From positions 7,768,868 to 7,832,867 of the forward strand of contig JANAVB010010791.1 in assembly GCA_029216955.1 (NCBI GenBank): 64,000 nt of DNA. The letters run 5' to 3'. Within the stretch, counting starts at the first letter, position 1, and each line of letters begins with the position of its first letter. Positions 31,639 to 44,004 of the stretch are shown here, piece after piece. The notes under the pieces are model-generated. The model was not told the DNA's origin. It did no database searches and saw only the letters and a program-made list of their open reading frames with translations. Position numbers and translations under genes: made by a program. The DNA comes from Iris pallida. Lineage: Eukaryota; Streptophyta; Magnoliopsida; Asparagales; Iridaceae.

Positions 31639-33886
31639 TCAAACCCCAGAAAGAGCAAGTGCCACAAGGAGGCCACAAATAAGAACAAAAGCCAGCATAT
31701 CAGAACATAAGAAATAAAGGAAGTACAAGTAATAAAAAATACACAGAGCGATAAACGACTAGGGATGTAGAACCATTCCGGGAGCCAGGTTACAATCCTT
31801 AAACCAAACAAGGACCGGGATTGTACCCCTTCGCCTGAGTAGTTCACTGTCTCTACCCATTTATCGTTAGGGATAAGTAAAACAATCATGATCAAGAGTT
31901 CCAGGTGCAGGGGCTAGACAAAACTTAAACGGGGCTGGACACCATTCATCCACAATCGGCCAAGCAAGTACTACGGCTTACTACTTTAACTAACTAGGGT
32001 TATCACAAGCCTAATTACTAAAAGATGCAAGTGAGAAACTCCCAGTCCCAAGCCCTGCAGACCATCCAGTTATCCTTCCGCGGGTTGAGAGTATAGGTGG
32101 GTACATCGCCGGGAGACAAATGTACCCTTAGGTGACTTAGAGGTGCAACACATGACAGTGCTGGAAATGTGCTCTACTCATCGGCAAGCTACAAGTCCAT
32201 TAATGCCTCCAGATAACGAGGACTGCCTGTGACCGGGAATTCTCCATGTTCTAATTTGGTCTACTCATTACCTAGTCCAATTTTAGTGTGAGTCCCTTGT
32301 CGTGGTACCCAGGGGATCACGTCCTAGGCATGATGCAAGACTGGACAAGTAGCTTAAGCAAGCACAGGACGCACACCCACGGTGTCATGTCAAGTAGCAA
32401 GTCAGGTGAGCCTACCGCAGTAGCCAAATTATCAATTCATCAGGTCATGGTCTCTTGTCGAGTTACATGTTGCCAGTCATGTTCAAGTCATCAGGTCGGT
32501 TTACAAGTTGCAGGTTGAAGAAAAATAACAAGTCACAAAAACTCCAATTTGTGTCCAAGCATGTCAAGCCCAATCAAGTGATGTAGTGGACATTAAACAT
32601 CAAAAGCTCCAATAAAACCAAATGGAGAATCCCAGAGAAAACATTAAAATCACGGGGGGGAAGTAAGGCAAAAGAAGAGCGCGCGCGTAAGGCCTTGGGC
32701 GGCTCGCGTAAGGGAACAGGGGCAAGCGCGCAATGGAACGGGAGAGGGACCCACATGCAAAATGGCGGGCTGAAACAAGGGGGGGCACACGCGCAGAGAG
32801 CGCGCGTAAGGCAGCGAGAAAAAGGGGGGGGCCACGCACGTGGACGTGCGTAGTAGAGGAGGTGCTGCTCCCGCGCACAGCAAAAAAGGGGAGGGCCCCA
32901 CGCTGGCGCAGCAGCTGGGAAAGGAGAGGGCCCCACACGCGCAGAGCGCGCGCGCGTAATGCAGCGAGAAAAAGGGGCCCACTGCTTGCGTAGAGGCTGC
33001 AGCGGCTGCCGCGTAGAGCTAGGGGCCGCTGCTTGCGTAGAGGCTGCGCAGAGGGGAAAAGGAGGAGGGGCGCCCCCCACACGCGCAGAGCCGCTCGCGT
33101 AAAGCGCTGGCCGCTGGCAGCGCGTAGCGGCTGCAACCGCATGGCGTAACACCACTGGTGTTGCCAACAAAGGGAAAGGAGGAGTTCTTCTCCTACCTCT
33201 AGCTGAGAGGAAGAACCCAACCCCTAAAACTTGCAAAATCCAACTTTCTCATTTTAAAACGAAATCAGATTTCGTAAAGACTAAAGTTGTATAAAACTTA
33301 ATTCTCCACAACATAAAAACCTCAAAAAACCATCCAAATCAAAGTTTATTAAATGAATTTCAAGGAAAACCGAGATTAATGAAAAGTTAGATCTAGAGAT
33401 CCATGCTTCAAATCAAGAAGTTCCAAGTTCTAATATTGTTCTAAACTAGCTAAACAAACTTTCGAACAAGAAGAATCATGGTTTTTTTTTTGATGGCAAG
33501 ATGCACTTGCCTATGGTGGAGTTAAAGGGTTTTAAGAAGAAGAAGAAGAAGAGGATGCTGGTGTGTTGATGTTAATGAAGAGAGAGATGGTAGGTAAGGT
33601 TATTAATGGGTGGTGGTGTGGTGGAGGTAAGGGATAGTGTAGGTTAAAGTGATCCATAGCAATTCCGACCAAAGCAAGCCAGGCCGAACCCTCCAAGGCC
33701 CATCTCCTATGAAATAATAATAATAATAATAATAATAAAAATTAAACCCAAATCCGTAATGCAACCCAATAAGTTAATAAAGTCGGCCCAAGGCCAAATA
33801 CGGGAAATACAGGAAAATAATTACCAGAAAATTCAAGAAAATTCCAAATGCGCACAGGAATACGAATACGGGAACCGAAGGTGACA
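31639..33886 (-). repeat. Gypsy 3' LTR (about 2.25 kb)
   Basis: On the minus strand it begins TGTCACCTTCGGTTCCCG right after AAGGTGGGTAGAGT, the polypurine tract. It contains a (TAA)n run (about 33712-33738) and a GC-rich block with GCGCGCGTAAGGC and TTGCGTAGAGGCTGC repeats (32670-33160). The far end is placed where CACTA coding sequence resumes. A canonical CA terminus is ambiguous: either TGCA at 31632 or a non-canonical end at 31639. Confidence 0.65.
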
Positions 33887-34042
33887 ACTCTACCCACCTT
33901 AAAGGAATTCCGTCCTCGGAATTAAATCAAGGAGTTAGAGATTGCCACGACAAGCTACACTAACCACAGACAGACTAAGCAGGCAATCATACAATCATAC
34001 ATTCAAGCAAGGATGGAGAAGGCGTAAGGCACAAGGAAGACA

Positions 34043-35303
34043 TTATACCTTACGAGTCAAACAGGTAGGGATATCGCGATCGGATGTCGTCCTCACGCTC
34101 CATGTTGACTCACCCAGAGAGTGATGACCCCAAGCAACACGGACTAAGTTAATAGTCTTGTTCTTGAGCGTTTTCTCTCCGGTCCAATATAGACACGGGC
34201 CTTCCTCATACGAAAGGTTGGTACCAACAACCAATTCCGAATGATCTAGGATAGGCTCGGGTCCGGGATGTACCGTCTTAATTGGGACACATGGAATACA
34301 TCATGTACCTCACTTAGCGACGGCGGAGAAGAGCGAGACGATAGGATACATCACCTACTCGCTCTAGAATATCGAACGGCCCTATATACCTAGGACTAAG
34401 CTTTCCCCGTACGCCAAAACGAATGACGCCACGGGTAGGCGAGATCCTAAGGAATACATGGTCGCCGACGGCAAATTCTAAGGGACGCCGATGAGCATCG
34501 GCCCAATGGCGCTGGCGATCCTGAGCAACTCGGAGGTGTTCTCTGACTTTCCTGACCACTTCAACCGTCTGAGAAATCAGTCTGGACCGAGCATCTGCCT
34601 CTCCAACATCGTCCCATGCTAACGGAGATCTGCACTTCCTGCCATACAGAGCCTCGAAGGGAGCCATCTGGATATGGCCTGGAAACTATTGTTGTACGAG
34701 AATTCCACCAGGTGCAGGTGATCCTCCCACGAACCACCGAAGTCAAGAGTACATGACCGTAACATATCTTCGAGAGTTTGTATAGTACGCTCTGACTGCC
34801 CATCTGTTTGGGTGATACGCTGAGCTGAACTTGAGACGAGTCCCCAAACTTTGATGAAGACTGCGCCAGAAGTGCGATGTAAATCTCGTATCCCTGTCTG
34901 ATACTATGCTGACTGGCACTCCGTGAAGTCTGACAATCTGCCTGAGATACATCTCTGCTAGCTGTGCCGTCGACTGTCCAACTCTAAATGGAAGAAAGTG
35001 TGCCACCTTGGTAAGCCTGTCCACAATGACCCAAATAGCATCTCTGCCTGCCGGAGACCTGGGTAATCCAGTCACGAAATCCATGGTTATGTGTTCCCAT
35101 TTCCATTCTGGGATCGGTAAAGGTTGAAGAAGTCCAGCTGGCCTCTGATGTTCAGCCTTGACCTGTTGGCAAACCAAACATCGAGAGACATACCGGGCTA
35201 TCTCCCTCTTCATACCATTCCACCAAAAGTGCTGACGAATATCTCTGTACATCTTCGTGCCGCCTGGGTGAATGGAGTACTGCGAACTGTGAGCCTCTGC
35301 CAT
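34043..35303 (-). pseudogene. Gypsy integrase and C-terminal domain
   Basis: HSSQYSIHPGGTKMYRDI and CLVCQQVKAEHQ supply the HHCC zinc finger. [20 protein letters not shown] and the following region carry the DDE core. [20 protein letters not shown] and GPFDILERVGDVSYRLAL mark the C-terminal part. The tail (34234-34045) matches a chromodomain-like NLSYEEGP..KTLKNKTI..VRVAWGHH..EST W pattern. Several one-base frameshifts (near 34680 and 34800) split it into at least three frames. The enzyme would join cDNA to host chromatin; this copy is dead. Confidence 0.85.
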
Positions 35304-35398
35304 GACTTCCTGTCTGATATCTCCACTGGGTACACAAAGACGCGAGCCGTGTCGAAGTGTACCATCTTATGAATACATAACTCTGGCCTTCTTCCGCT

Positions 35399-36065
35399 TC
35401 ACCTCAGCTCTGAGCCGCTGAATCTTGGAATCGTTAACTGTGTTGTCCGGATCCTCTCAACTATGGTGGACTGAATCTGCAAGCTAGCCATCATGGCCAC
35501 ATTGGAAGGGAGGACAACTTCAATTCCCATCTTCTGAAGATCTGCCAATAGATCTGGTTGTGCCGCAGGAAATAAACTCCGGCTCCTGCTCAATGCATGC
35601 TCACGTTGGCCTTCCCTGGGTGATACTGCAAGTTCATCATAGTCCACAAGTAGCTCGAGCCATCTTCTCTGCCGCATATTAAGATCTTTCTGGGTGAAAA
35701 CATATTTCAGGCTCTTGTGGTCAGTGAATATCTCCACTCTGTCTCCGTACAAATAGTGTCTCCAAAGCTTCAGAGCAAACACTACCGCGGCCAATTCCAA
35801 GTCGTGGGTCGGGTAATTCTTCTCATGATCACGAAGTTGACGTGATGCATAAGCAATTACCTTCCCATGGCATCAAAACACATCCCAATCCTCTGCCTGA
35901 AGCGTCGCAATAAACTGTGAATCCTCCGGTCCCATGGAAGTGTGAGAATGGGAGCGTAATCAAACCTCGCTTCAACTTCTCAAATGATTCCTGACACTCT
36001 GCTGTCCAAACAAACGGCACATCCTTGCGGGTCAACTGGGTCATCGCGCGCTGAAATCCTTGCAA
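35399..36065 (-). pseudogene. Gypsy RNase H
   Basis: [15 protein letters not shown] carries the first catalytic Asp. [20 protein letters not shown] gives the Glu-containing helix, and [17 protein letters not shown] the next Asp. A frameshift at about 35815-35830 separates the first block from the rest. It follows the reverse transcriptase and degrades the RNA strand during replication. Confidence 0.85.
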
Positions 36066-36579
36066 AATCTGAGACGAACCGCCGGTAGTAGCCGGCCAAT
36101 CCTAGAAAGCTGCGAACCTCTGCCACTGAACTGGGTACTGGCCATGACGCGATAGCCACAATCTTCTGGGGATCCACTTCCACTCCTCCTTGGTAATGAT
36201 GTGACCCAAGTACGAAATGCGATCGAGCCAGAACTCGCATTACTGAACTTGGCGTACAACTGGTGCTCTCTGAGAATCTGGAGAACAACTCTGAGATGCT
36301 GCTCATGCTCTGCTTCACTTTGCTGTAGACCAGGATGTCATCAAGGAACACTATCACAAACTGATCCAAGTAAGGCATGAAAATACGGTTCATGAGATCC
36401 ATGAACACTGCCGGCGCATTGGTTGCTCCAAAGGGCATAACAAGGAACTCCCAATGCCCATATCTAGATCTGAAGCTGTCTTCGGGATGTCCTGTCTCTG
36501 ACTCTGATCTGGTGGTATCCTGACCGCAAGTCGATCTTCGAGAAAACTGAAGCCCCTTTGAGTTGATCAAACAAGTCAT
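35980..36579 (-). pseudogene. Gypsy reverse transcriptase, palm and connection
   Basis: [20 protein letters not shown] and [14 protein letters not shown] (the catalytic xxDD box, here FLDD) identify the palm. [20 protein letters not shown] is the connection to RNase H. The 5' part of this frame (about 36579-36480) is out of frame with the family sequence, and a further frameshift lies near 36260-36300. Non-functional. Confidence 0.9.
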
Positions 36580-37359
36580 CTATCCTCGGGAGAGGGTATC
36601 TGTTTTGATTGTCACTGAATTCAAGGTACGATAGTCACACATAACCTGGACGTACCATCCTTCTTTTTCACAAGAAGCATGGGGCTCCCCAAGGCGATCC
36701 ACTAGCACGAATGAATCCCTTGGTTCTAAGTCTTCAATCATATTGTACAAGATCTCTAACTCTGAAGGTGCCATTCTGTAGACTCGCTCTGATACTGGTG
36801 CTGTCCCAGGAATCAAGTCTATGGTGAACTCGATCTCCCGTTCTGGCGGCATCCCTGGAAGTTCCTGGAAAGACATCTGGAAACTCTTCAACTATCCGGG
36901 GCAACTGCACTGCTGCTACTGCCATCCGCAATACTGGAGGAGATGGCTCTACGGCGCCTCTGGAAAAGGAGAACTCTGGCTCCCCGGGAATACTAAAGAC
37001 AACTCTGCCAACATGGCAGTCTATCCTAGCATAATGGTTCCTCAACCAATCCATGCCTAGGACTACATCATAGTCTGCCATAGGGAATTCTATGAATCTA
37101 GCGGGGAAACTCTCTACCGCTAACTACGATCCGACACGAGGAAAACACTCGATCTACTCCCACAAGACCATTACCAGTAAGTATATTGAGCCTCACTGAT
37201 AATGACTCGGGCTCCAATCCTATCCGTGTCGCGAATGTGCAGACATGAATGAATGTATGCACCAGAATCAAATAATACAGATGCTGGAAAGGTGTTGACG
37301 AGAATAGTACCTGCCACTACCTCACCTGGTGCAACTTCTTCTTCCATGGTCATCATCAT
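36580..37359 (-). pseudogene. Gypsy protease and reverse-transcriptase start
   Basis: GTILVNTFPASVLFDSGA holds the aspartic protease DSGA site, and DYDVVLGMDWLRNH closes the protease. Then EFPDVFPG.. and ELPGMPPEREIEFTIDLIPG begin the reverse transcriptase, continued by GTAPVSERVYRMAPSELE and [16 protein letters not shown]. At least two frameshifts separate the blocks. Confidence 0.85.
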
Positions 37360-38048
37360 AGCCTGACCCTAGCTGCGGGTCCCCTCTGCTGGAAACCTCT
37401 CTGCCTGCTCTGCACTGGAGCCTGGGTGAACTGCTGCTGGTTTGCTGCTGGAAGGCCTGGGCTGGGTCGCCAATGGCGGGTACTGATGTTGCTGCTGAGG
37501 TACTGGTGCCGGTCCTCTAAACGATGGACTGGTTAGGTTGGACGAGGATGAGCTACCCCTATTCGGGCAGGCTCCTATCTTGTGATCAGCCGCTCCACAA
37601 GCCAGGCACAATCCCTGCGCCCCGACACTTCTGCCACTACATGGCCCGGCTTCCCCAATGAGAACATCCACCGCGGAAGACTGCTTCTGATTTGCTGTGC
37701 GGGTACGTCGGGATCGAATGCTGAACCGACGTCATGAGGCGCCCGCCTCGGAGTTCAATGGTTACCCCTAGCTGCGGGGTTGGGGCTGATGATTGGTGCA
37801 TCTGACTATGGGACCGCTTGCTCTACGGTCCTGTCCACAATTCTCTGGGAGGTGTACTATGCCTAGCGCCCTCAATACTGCGTCGAACGTCTGGTGCTCG
37901 AATGCTCAACTGCCAACAAGATTTCTAAATGCAGCCCCTGCTGGAACGCTGGGCCCTAATACTCGGTTTGCCACCAAGTGGGGGGCAAACTACAGTCTAG
38001 AAAACTCGGTCGCATAGCCATCGACCGTCCTGCCGCCTTGCTTCAAGT
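37360..38048 (-). pseudogene. Gypsy gag, C-terminal part with zinc knuckle
   Basis: The first visible residues on the minus strand are NLKQGGRTVDGYATEFSRL, the familiar middle of a gypsy gag, then FATKW-region sequence. Further on CLACGAADHKIGACP is a CCHC knuckle, followed by a Ser/Pro/Gln-rich linker. The N-terminal half of gag is absent; the break is at the CACTA junction. Frameshifts are present (near 37680-37800). Confidence 0.8.
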
Positions 38049-38764
38049 TTGCGACATGCATCGATTTTCTCGTATCCTATCCAGAGCGATCTCACCATCC
38101 TCTTAGACTGGTAGAAGTCTTTAGGCAACTTAGCACCCTCAGGCAATATTTCTATAAGCAACTCCATAAGACGGTTGTAGCAATCTTGCGATATGTTAAA
38201 ATCGAACTTGATGCTCAACAATCTTGTAACCACCTCCAACGGTGAATGATCCTCACAACCAGGATATAATGGAGTCCTTGCATTCTCCAGCAACTCTATG
38301 AACTGTACAGCATCGACGTTCGGTGCCTCCTCAGGTGCGTCATGATCGTCCGGGTCGAAACTAGGTTCCGCCGCGTTAAAAATCATGTTCACCAACCCAT
38401 CGTCGTAAGCAGCGTTGTTGTGGACATCCACATAAGGCTCATACTCCGATGCTAAAGACACAAGTTCTCCGTGCGCGCTCCACTGATAGTAATTTGGCGT
38501 GAAACCCTTCGAATATAAATGATACGTGACTTCCACTTCTGGATGATATTTCAAATTGCGACATCTCACACACGGACACTTAATTTTGGTACCGTCCATG
38601 TACTGAGGAAACGCCTTGGCAAACTGCAGAAACTGTTGTACACCCTCTATGAATTCATCACGCACACCACATATATCATCAGGATGACGGTTGTACATCC
38701 ACGAACGATTCCGTAAGTAGTAATTCATATCCATTTGAAGATAATTCTGCAAAGATAGATACAC
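38049..38764 (-). pseudogene. CACTA transposase N-terminal exon, copy B and first segment of the split gene
   Basis: Same transposase-associated domain as 67-782 (RNRSWMYNR, CPCVRC, QWSAHGE), differing at a handful of residues. Beyond IGYEKIDACR the open frame continues into gypsy gag sequence in the wrong frame (to 37997), giving a chimeric open frame without biological meaning. This exon, 31638-30810 and 20461-20076 are consecutive parts of one CACTA transposase gene. Confidence 0.8.
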
Positions 38765-41001
38765 TTATTCGATTATATTATCCAAATGGATGCATAGACA
38801 CATAAGTATTCGATTATACCTACACTTCTAGGATACTCTATACACTCTTATAGTAACTAGGAGTCCTATGATATTACCTATCTCATGTACACTCTTCACA
38901 CACACACACAAACATTACCTACGACATGTAGGGCTCAAGTCAAGAGTATAGTGCAATGGTATGCTATCATTCATGCCTATAATAAGGCATACCATATACG
39001 CTACACTAACATGAGTAAGGTATGTAGCAACGGTATGCTATCAGTCATGCTTATAATAAGACATACAGTGTACTACATACTAGCAATCAAGTAAACAAAC
39101 GTGTCGTATAGGACGCCAATATAGTATAAGGTATATCGTACCTATACTCAACACGCTAAGACTTAGGTGACTACATGCCCTTTGGTGTTCTTCCCTCCCC
39201 GACATGACATGACACGAATGCAAGCAAGTGGAAGTAAGTACAAACAAGTCAAGTGCAATATGAATGCATGCATGTGATGATCGAGTATGAGTACTTGCCT
39301 CTCTTATGGGGTTAACAATGTCTCTAGATCACCAATAAATAAAGAAATAATATTTTTAGAAGCTTTCTAATTAAACCTCCAGTCAATTTCTAGAAAAAAA
39401 ATTTGGTAAGAACTAAACCAATCCTAGTTAGTTATATCTCGTGCTTCCACTTTCTATCCGATGTAGAACTAAACTACCAACTCGATTGCCTCTGTGTTGC
39501 AGTTAACTATATCTCGTGCCCCTACTTTCTATCCAATGTAGAACTAAACTGCCAACTTCATTGTCACCATGTTGAGCACTCAATCGAATATGAGATACAA
39601 CCCAACAATTTCTATCTTAGCTCGTGCAAGAAGGCTGAGCAATCAGGCACCAGGAGATCCAACATATCGACCCACTTTACTTTTGAAGTCAATATGTATT
39701 ACGTCCAAGATTAGGTCTGATGCACTCCTAACTCCATATCGAGAAGAGAGTTCATATAATCCGATTATACGTACCCCTCTTAACATTGGGGTTTGATACC
39801 ACATGTAGAGAATAAAGTGTAACCCGAACTGAAGTTGATTCTTTGAGGTATATAATATTGGACTGCATTCTTTTATGCCTCTCTCTCTGCTGACTATAAG
39901 GGTCACTCCGATTTGGTGTTGAACTTTTTGTATCTGTTATTTATGGCCCATTGTTATTATTTTGTAGTGATAAACTCATTTATCGACTATAGTCTATAAA
40001 TAAAATTTGGTTGGAATACTTAATACCATCATTTGTCTCAAAAAGAAAAAAAAAATCATGGACATTATCGGCTTCCGGTGGAGCGGCAAGAACTTAAACT
40101 TAACAAAGCGTATAGATTTGGGCTGAAAAGTGACAGAAGAAAATTCCATAGTGAACCATTTTAAGGACTGCCACGTGTGTATTATGTTTGAACTACGTTT
40201 GAACACTGTCGATTTAATGTATGCAAAATTGGGTGATTCGTATTGGGAAGTGGTAGGAGATGCAATATCATTAGATAAACCTATGTTCGGATCATGTTTC
40301 ACACATATTTCAAAGGAATCAATCAACATCACTACACACCCACACAACTACAATATCTATCTTGCACGTAGCTTGAGACAGAAACAAAAAGAATTTATGT
40401 CTAATATCACCAATACAGAAATAATGTAAGAATCGTATCAGTCATGATCAGGACTAACATTTAGGTTAGGGTTTACCTAGGCGGGGCCGGAGGAGCGGGT
40501 CGTCGAGGGGGCAGGGGGTCACCGGTGGGGAGCTGGAGATGAGGGTGAGCGAGGTCGACGAGGGAGAGCTGGGTCGCCGAGCGGGGTCGCGGAGGGTCGT
40601 CGAGGGGGGAGGGGGTCGCCTGAGGCCGAGGGGGGAGGGTCGCCGAGGGAAAATTTCAATCGAAAAATAATGGGGGGAATAAAAATTGAATGCCCTATAT
40701 TTTCAATTTAGCGACGTCACAACTATACGTCGGTAAACGTCGCTAATATTAGTGAAATTAGCAACATTATAGTAGTTACGTCGACAAAACGTCGCTAATA
40801 TTAGTGATATTAGCGACATTCACCGACTTATCCGTGACATAAGTTTTCTTGTAGAAAAAAAAAGTCGCAAAATATCGCCGATCATCGGTAATCGTGACGT
40901 ATTGCGATGTTTATAGAATACGTCGCTAATTTCTTAAACGGTAGCGACGTTTTACTAAAATGTCGCTAATTGCGTCGCTAATATGACTTATTCTAGTAGT
41001 G
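38049..41001 (-). mobile_element. CACTA element 5' end, copy B
   Basis: Ends at 41001 with CTAGTAGTG (minus strand CACTACTAG). Subterminal repeats occupy about 40700-41000, the G-rich leader about 40480-40655 and the tandem 75 bp repeat about 39423-39570. Here the rest of the element can be traced leftward through two insertions to 20076, about 20.9 kb in total. Confidence 0.85.
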
Positions 41002-42449
41002 ACCCTGCTTACTGACATCTAATTGTATAATATTCACCGGTGTTCAGATTTACCACAACCCATTCTCATTACACCTATGGTCCTGTGTCTATGTACCTGC
41101 ATAGCATACACTAGTGTAGGTTTAGTCATGTCCTGTCTAATTGCTGGTACTTAGTATGACAGGGCAAGTCACAGGTGGTGATTTGGGACACCCCGGTACT
41201 TGGTCTGCGCACCCCCATTTCTACTAATCCCTTTCACAAATTACTACAAATACCTTGCCTCCATGGGTGTACTAGTGAGTTAATAGTCTTATTGAATCAA
41301 AATTAGGGTGGAGAAAAGTTACCTGTTGATGGCTCGATTGCTTCGATCCTGCAGGAAGTTGCCTCGACTTCGAGAGGGGGAGATTGGGAAGAACTCGGGC
41401 CAAGAATTTTAGGGTTAAGGGGAGGCGGAGGCATTAATTAGCAACATATATATATATATACCCAATTAAATCCTGCTGAGATAAAGAGGAGGGGAATTTG
41501 ATCATATCTGCAACTGCTCTGAGCTTAGCCGTTGGAAGATTTTGAATACTGTGTTTAAATCCCTGGTTATCAATAGTGTTTTGAATTAACACATTAGCAT
41601 TTAGGTCCCTGAATGATTGGGGGTTTGAAATTGGTTCGGTTCTATCAGTGTTTAGATTTTGCATTTAAAACGTATTATTTGCAATCCAGCCCTTTATAGG
41701 CTAAATACTTGCAAACCCCCCCCCCCCCTCCTGTGTCTCTTCTTGTTTATTAAGGAATAACAATATATATATATTACGTATATACATTGATTATTCAATT
41801 ATCTATTCATTAATTAATAATTCAGCAAAATATAATAACATAAAAAAATGGAAATTATGGGTCAAGGGCTCACATTACATTCTTACAGTTCCTGTATCTT
41901 ACTCTATTGCTTACTTTACATTTTCTGTCATGATATGAACTGTTTGAGAGATATGTGCTCGTTTCTGTCCTGACTGGACCTGTTGAAAATATTACAGAGG
42001 ATGAGGAGGAGTTCTGTCCTACCTACTACGGAGCAGGCCTAGATAACACTTGCAACCTGGACTCCCTGGAGGTTCAGGCAGCTGCTGAGGATGTTACCAT
42101 TGTCTAGATTAGATAGCTAGACTGTTTATCTTATTTTTTTTATGTCATTTGTGTTTGTGGATTCAGAATTTATTATTTAGAGATGTTGAGACTTGATGTT
42201 GTTAACTTGGATTTATTTTCCTTCTGTTGTATCTTCATTTGAGGATTTTATTATCTATCATATCGTGTTATTTCCATCTTTAGACTTGTGATTGAGTTGT
42301 ACCTTCTGTGATTTGGCCTCCGTTTGGAGAGTATATTATATTGTGGTTAGTTGAGATCATGACCTAGAACAGCGTTCTACTGCCGACACTGTGATGTAGG
42401 CTGGACGTACCCACTTCTCGTGCCCCTATAGTGGGTGTGGATTGTGACA
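41002..42449 (+). repeat. Unassigned stretch plus gypsy LTR fragment, copy B
   Basis: Equivalent of 3024-4463. The LTR-like part ends in GTGACA at 42449. Differences from copy A include a longer C run at about 41717 and a few substitutions. Confidence 0.5.
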
Positions 42450-42920
42450 CCCTCACTACTCTCAAGAAGAAAAACAGAAGATTACAATTGAGATCACTCA
42501 CCAATCCGTAGCAATCTTCCAAAGTTGATGACTCCTCGATTAGATCTACTTCTTCCTTCTGTCTTGGATTGCGATGTCCTAAGAGCAAAGCATAGGCTTT
42601 CTCTTAGATTTTATGTGGACGAGCACCTTGAATCTATATATTATGTTGTACTTTGTGTCTCCACCCTCACCCCATATATATATGATGAGAAAAATCAAAT
42701 TCTAGTCATAATAGGATTTCCTATATAGAAATAAAATAGGAATCCTATTATACCTAAAATATTCCATCAATATCTTATTTTAGATCATAATAGGGTTTCA
42801 TAAAATAAGAATCCTATTATATTCAAAATAGCACAACACCAATTATGGACATCTGAATCTAATCAAATCAAATATTTAACTAGATTTGGATTCCACAAAT
42901 ATGCATACTAGACTCCAACA
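42450..42920 (-). repeat. Inverted copia-like LTR fragment, copy B
   Basis: Equivalent of 4464-4934, nearly identical, with the TGTTGGAGTC start on the minus strand at 42920. Confidence 0.5.
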
Positions 42921-43148
42921 ATTCCTTCAAGCTATTTAAATTCCTTCGATTCATTGCAAAGTCACGAGTTTTCTTTTCTTCAAAACAAGTAACACTAATC
43001 CACAAGTTATTTGTCTTAAGATCTTGGAGTATCATTACATGTATTTTCTAACCACATTGGTTCATGCTAAACATTTGAACATATTCATATTGTTAGTGGC
43101 TTCTAGAATTCATGGCTTCGTAGAACATTGGCAGTAACACAGTCATGA

Positions 43149-43646
43149 TCATTGGTAGGTAGAAGACATATCTGCCTTAGCATCCTTTTCTTGGTCCAGG
43201 GAATCCAATCGATCGTCTTGATCGCAATGGTTGAGATTAATGAAGGGTTCTCTGTAAAAAAAATAACAAAATAAGCAAAAATCACATTCTTTGAAGAATA
43301 TCTTAGCTCGCAAAATACATGTATGGATGAGTATAGAACACTGATTAGGAAGCACTGACATTTCAAAAACCAACACATTTATCATCCAATTCCTACAACA
43401 ACTTTGGGGGCAAGAATCATTCGAAGAACTCAATCGATCAAGCCTTAATGACAAAACCAATATGATTAAGGATGAAAAGAGAGGGAGAAAAAACTTACAT
43501 AACCAGAAGAGGGTGTTGACACGAAGACACGAAGGCGAAGCGGTGCTAGGGGTAGTGGTGGTTGCGGTGGGGTGACGGTAGTAATGGTCGTGGGAAGGGG
43601 AGAAGTGGTGGAGCACGGATGGTGGTGCAGCGGTGGTGGTGGATCA
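43149..43646 (-). pseudogene. Possible captured transcription-unit fragment, copy B
   Basis: Same donor- and acceptor-like sites and open frame as 5163-5660, with a few substitutions. Product not recognised. Confidence 0.3.
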
Positions 43647-43676
43647 CAAACAGAGGGGGTTCAATTTGTGGGGGGG

Positions 43677-43930
43677 GAGTTATTTCAGATCGACTATTAT
43701 TGATTAATTAGCGACGTCAAATCAGACGTTGCAAAATGTTGCTGGTATTAAAATATTACGGACGTTTAGTGTAGGATGTCATTAAATGTCGTTGGTATTA
43801 AAATTTTAGCGACGTGCAGCAATTATCAGCGATGTCTCTTTCCATTACCTAACATTAGTCGTAACTCGTCGCAAGCAGCGATGTATTTTATTAATGTCAC
43901 TAATTTTTTTAGAATTTAGCGACTTATGGT
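43677..43930 (-). repeat. Degenerate CACTA end, copy B
   Basis: Equivalent of 5690-5945, with decayed AGCGACGT subterminal motifs and a CACTAATTTTTTTAGAA-like terminus. Confidence 0.55.
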
Positions 43931-44004
43931 ATTGGAGTCTATGAATAATTTGCTAGTAAGACATATTTTGGTAGCCTATTGGAATGGAAAGAAAAGAACT
44001 TTAC

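Larger units (their letters stand above)
31639..38048 (-). mobile_element. 5'-truncated Ty3/gypsy retrotransposon in the CACTA gene
   Basis: Minus-strand order is partial gag, CCHC knuckle, protease, reverse transcriptase, RNase H, integrase, polypurine tract, then a 3' LTR (33886 down to about 31639). The 5' LTR and gag start are missing: gag begins mid-domain at 38048, directly against the CACTA N-terminal exon. The two CACTA pieces on its sides (…DACR and GCMLYY…) belong to one transposase. The lineage looks like the chromodomain-bearing Tekay/Del group from the integrase tail. Confidence 0.8.

Noticed and set aside
32574..33236. Overlapping 220- and 206-residue frames in the gypsy LTR (minus)
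   Set aside because: Three frames are open at once over a GC-rich repeat block in an LTR, with no recognisable motif; not coding.
33204..33240. Possible gene start at the edge of the gypsy LTR GC block
   Set aside because: It lies inside the LTR defined by the polypurine tract at 33887-33899, and no conserved protein follows.
37997..38048. Chimeric C-terminus of the N-terminal transposase frame in copy B
   Set aside because: These residues come from gypsy gag DNA read out of frame; no biological fusion.
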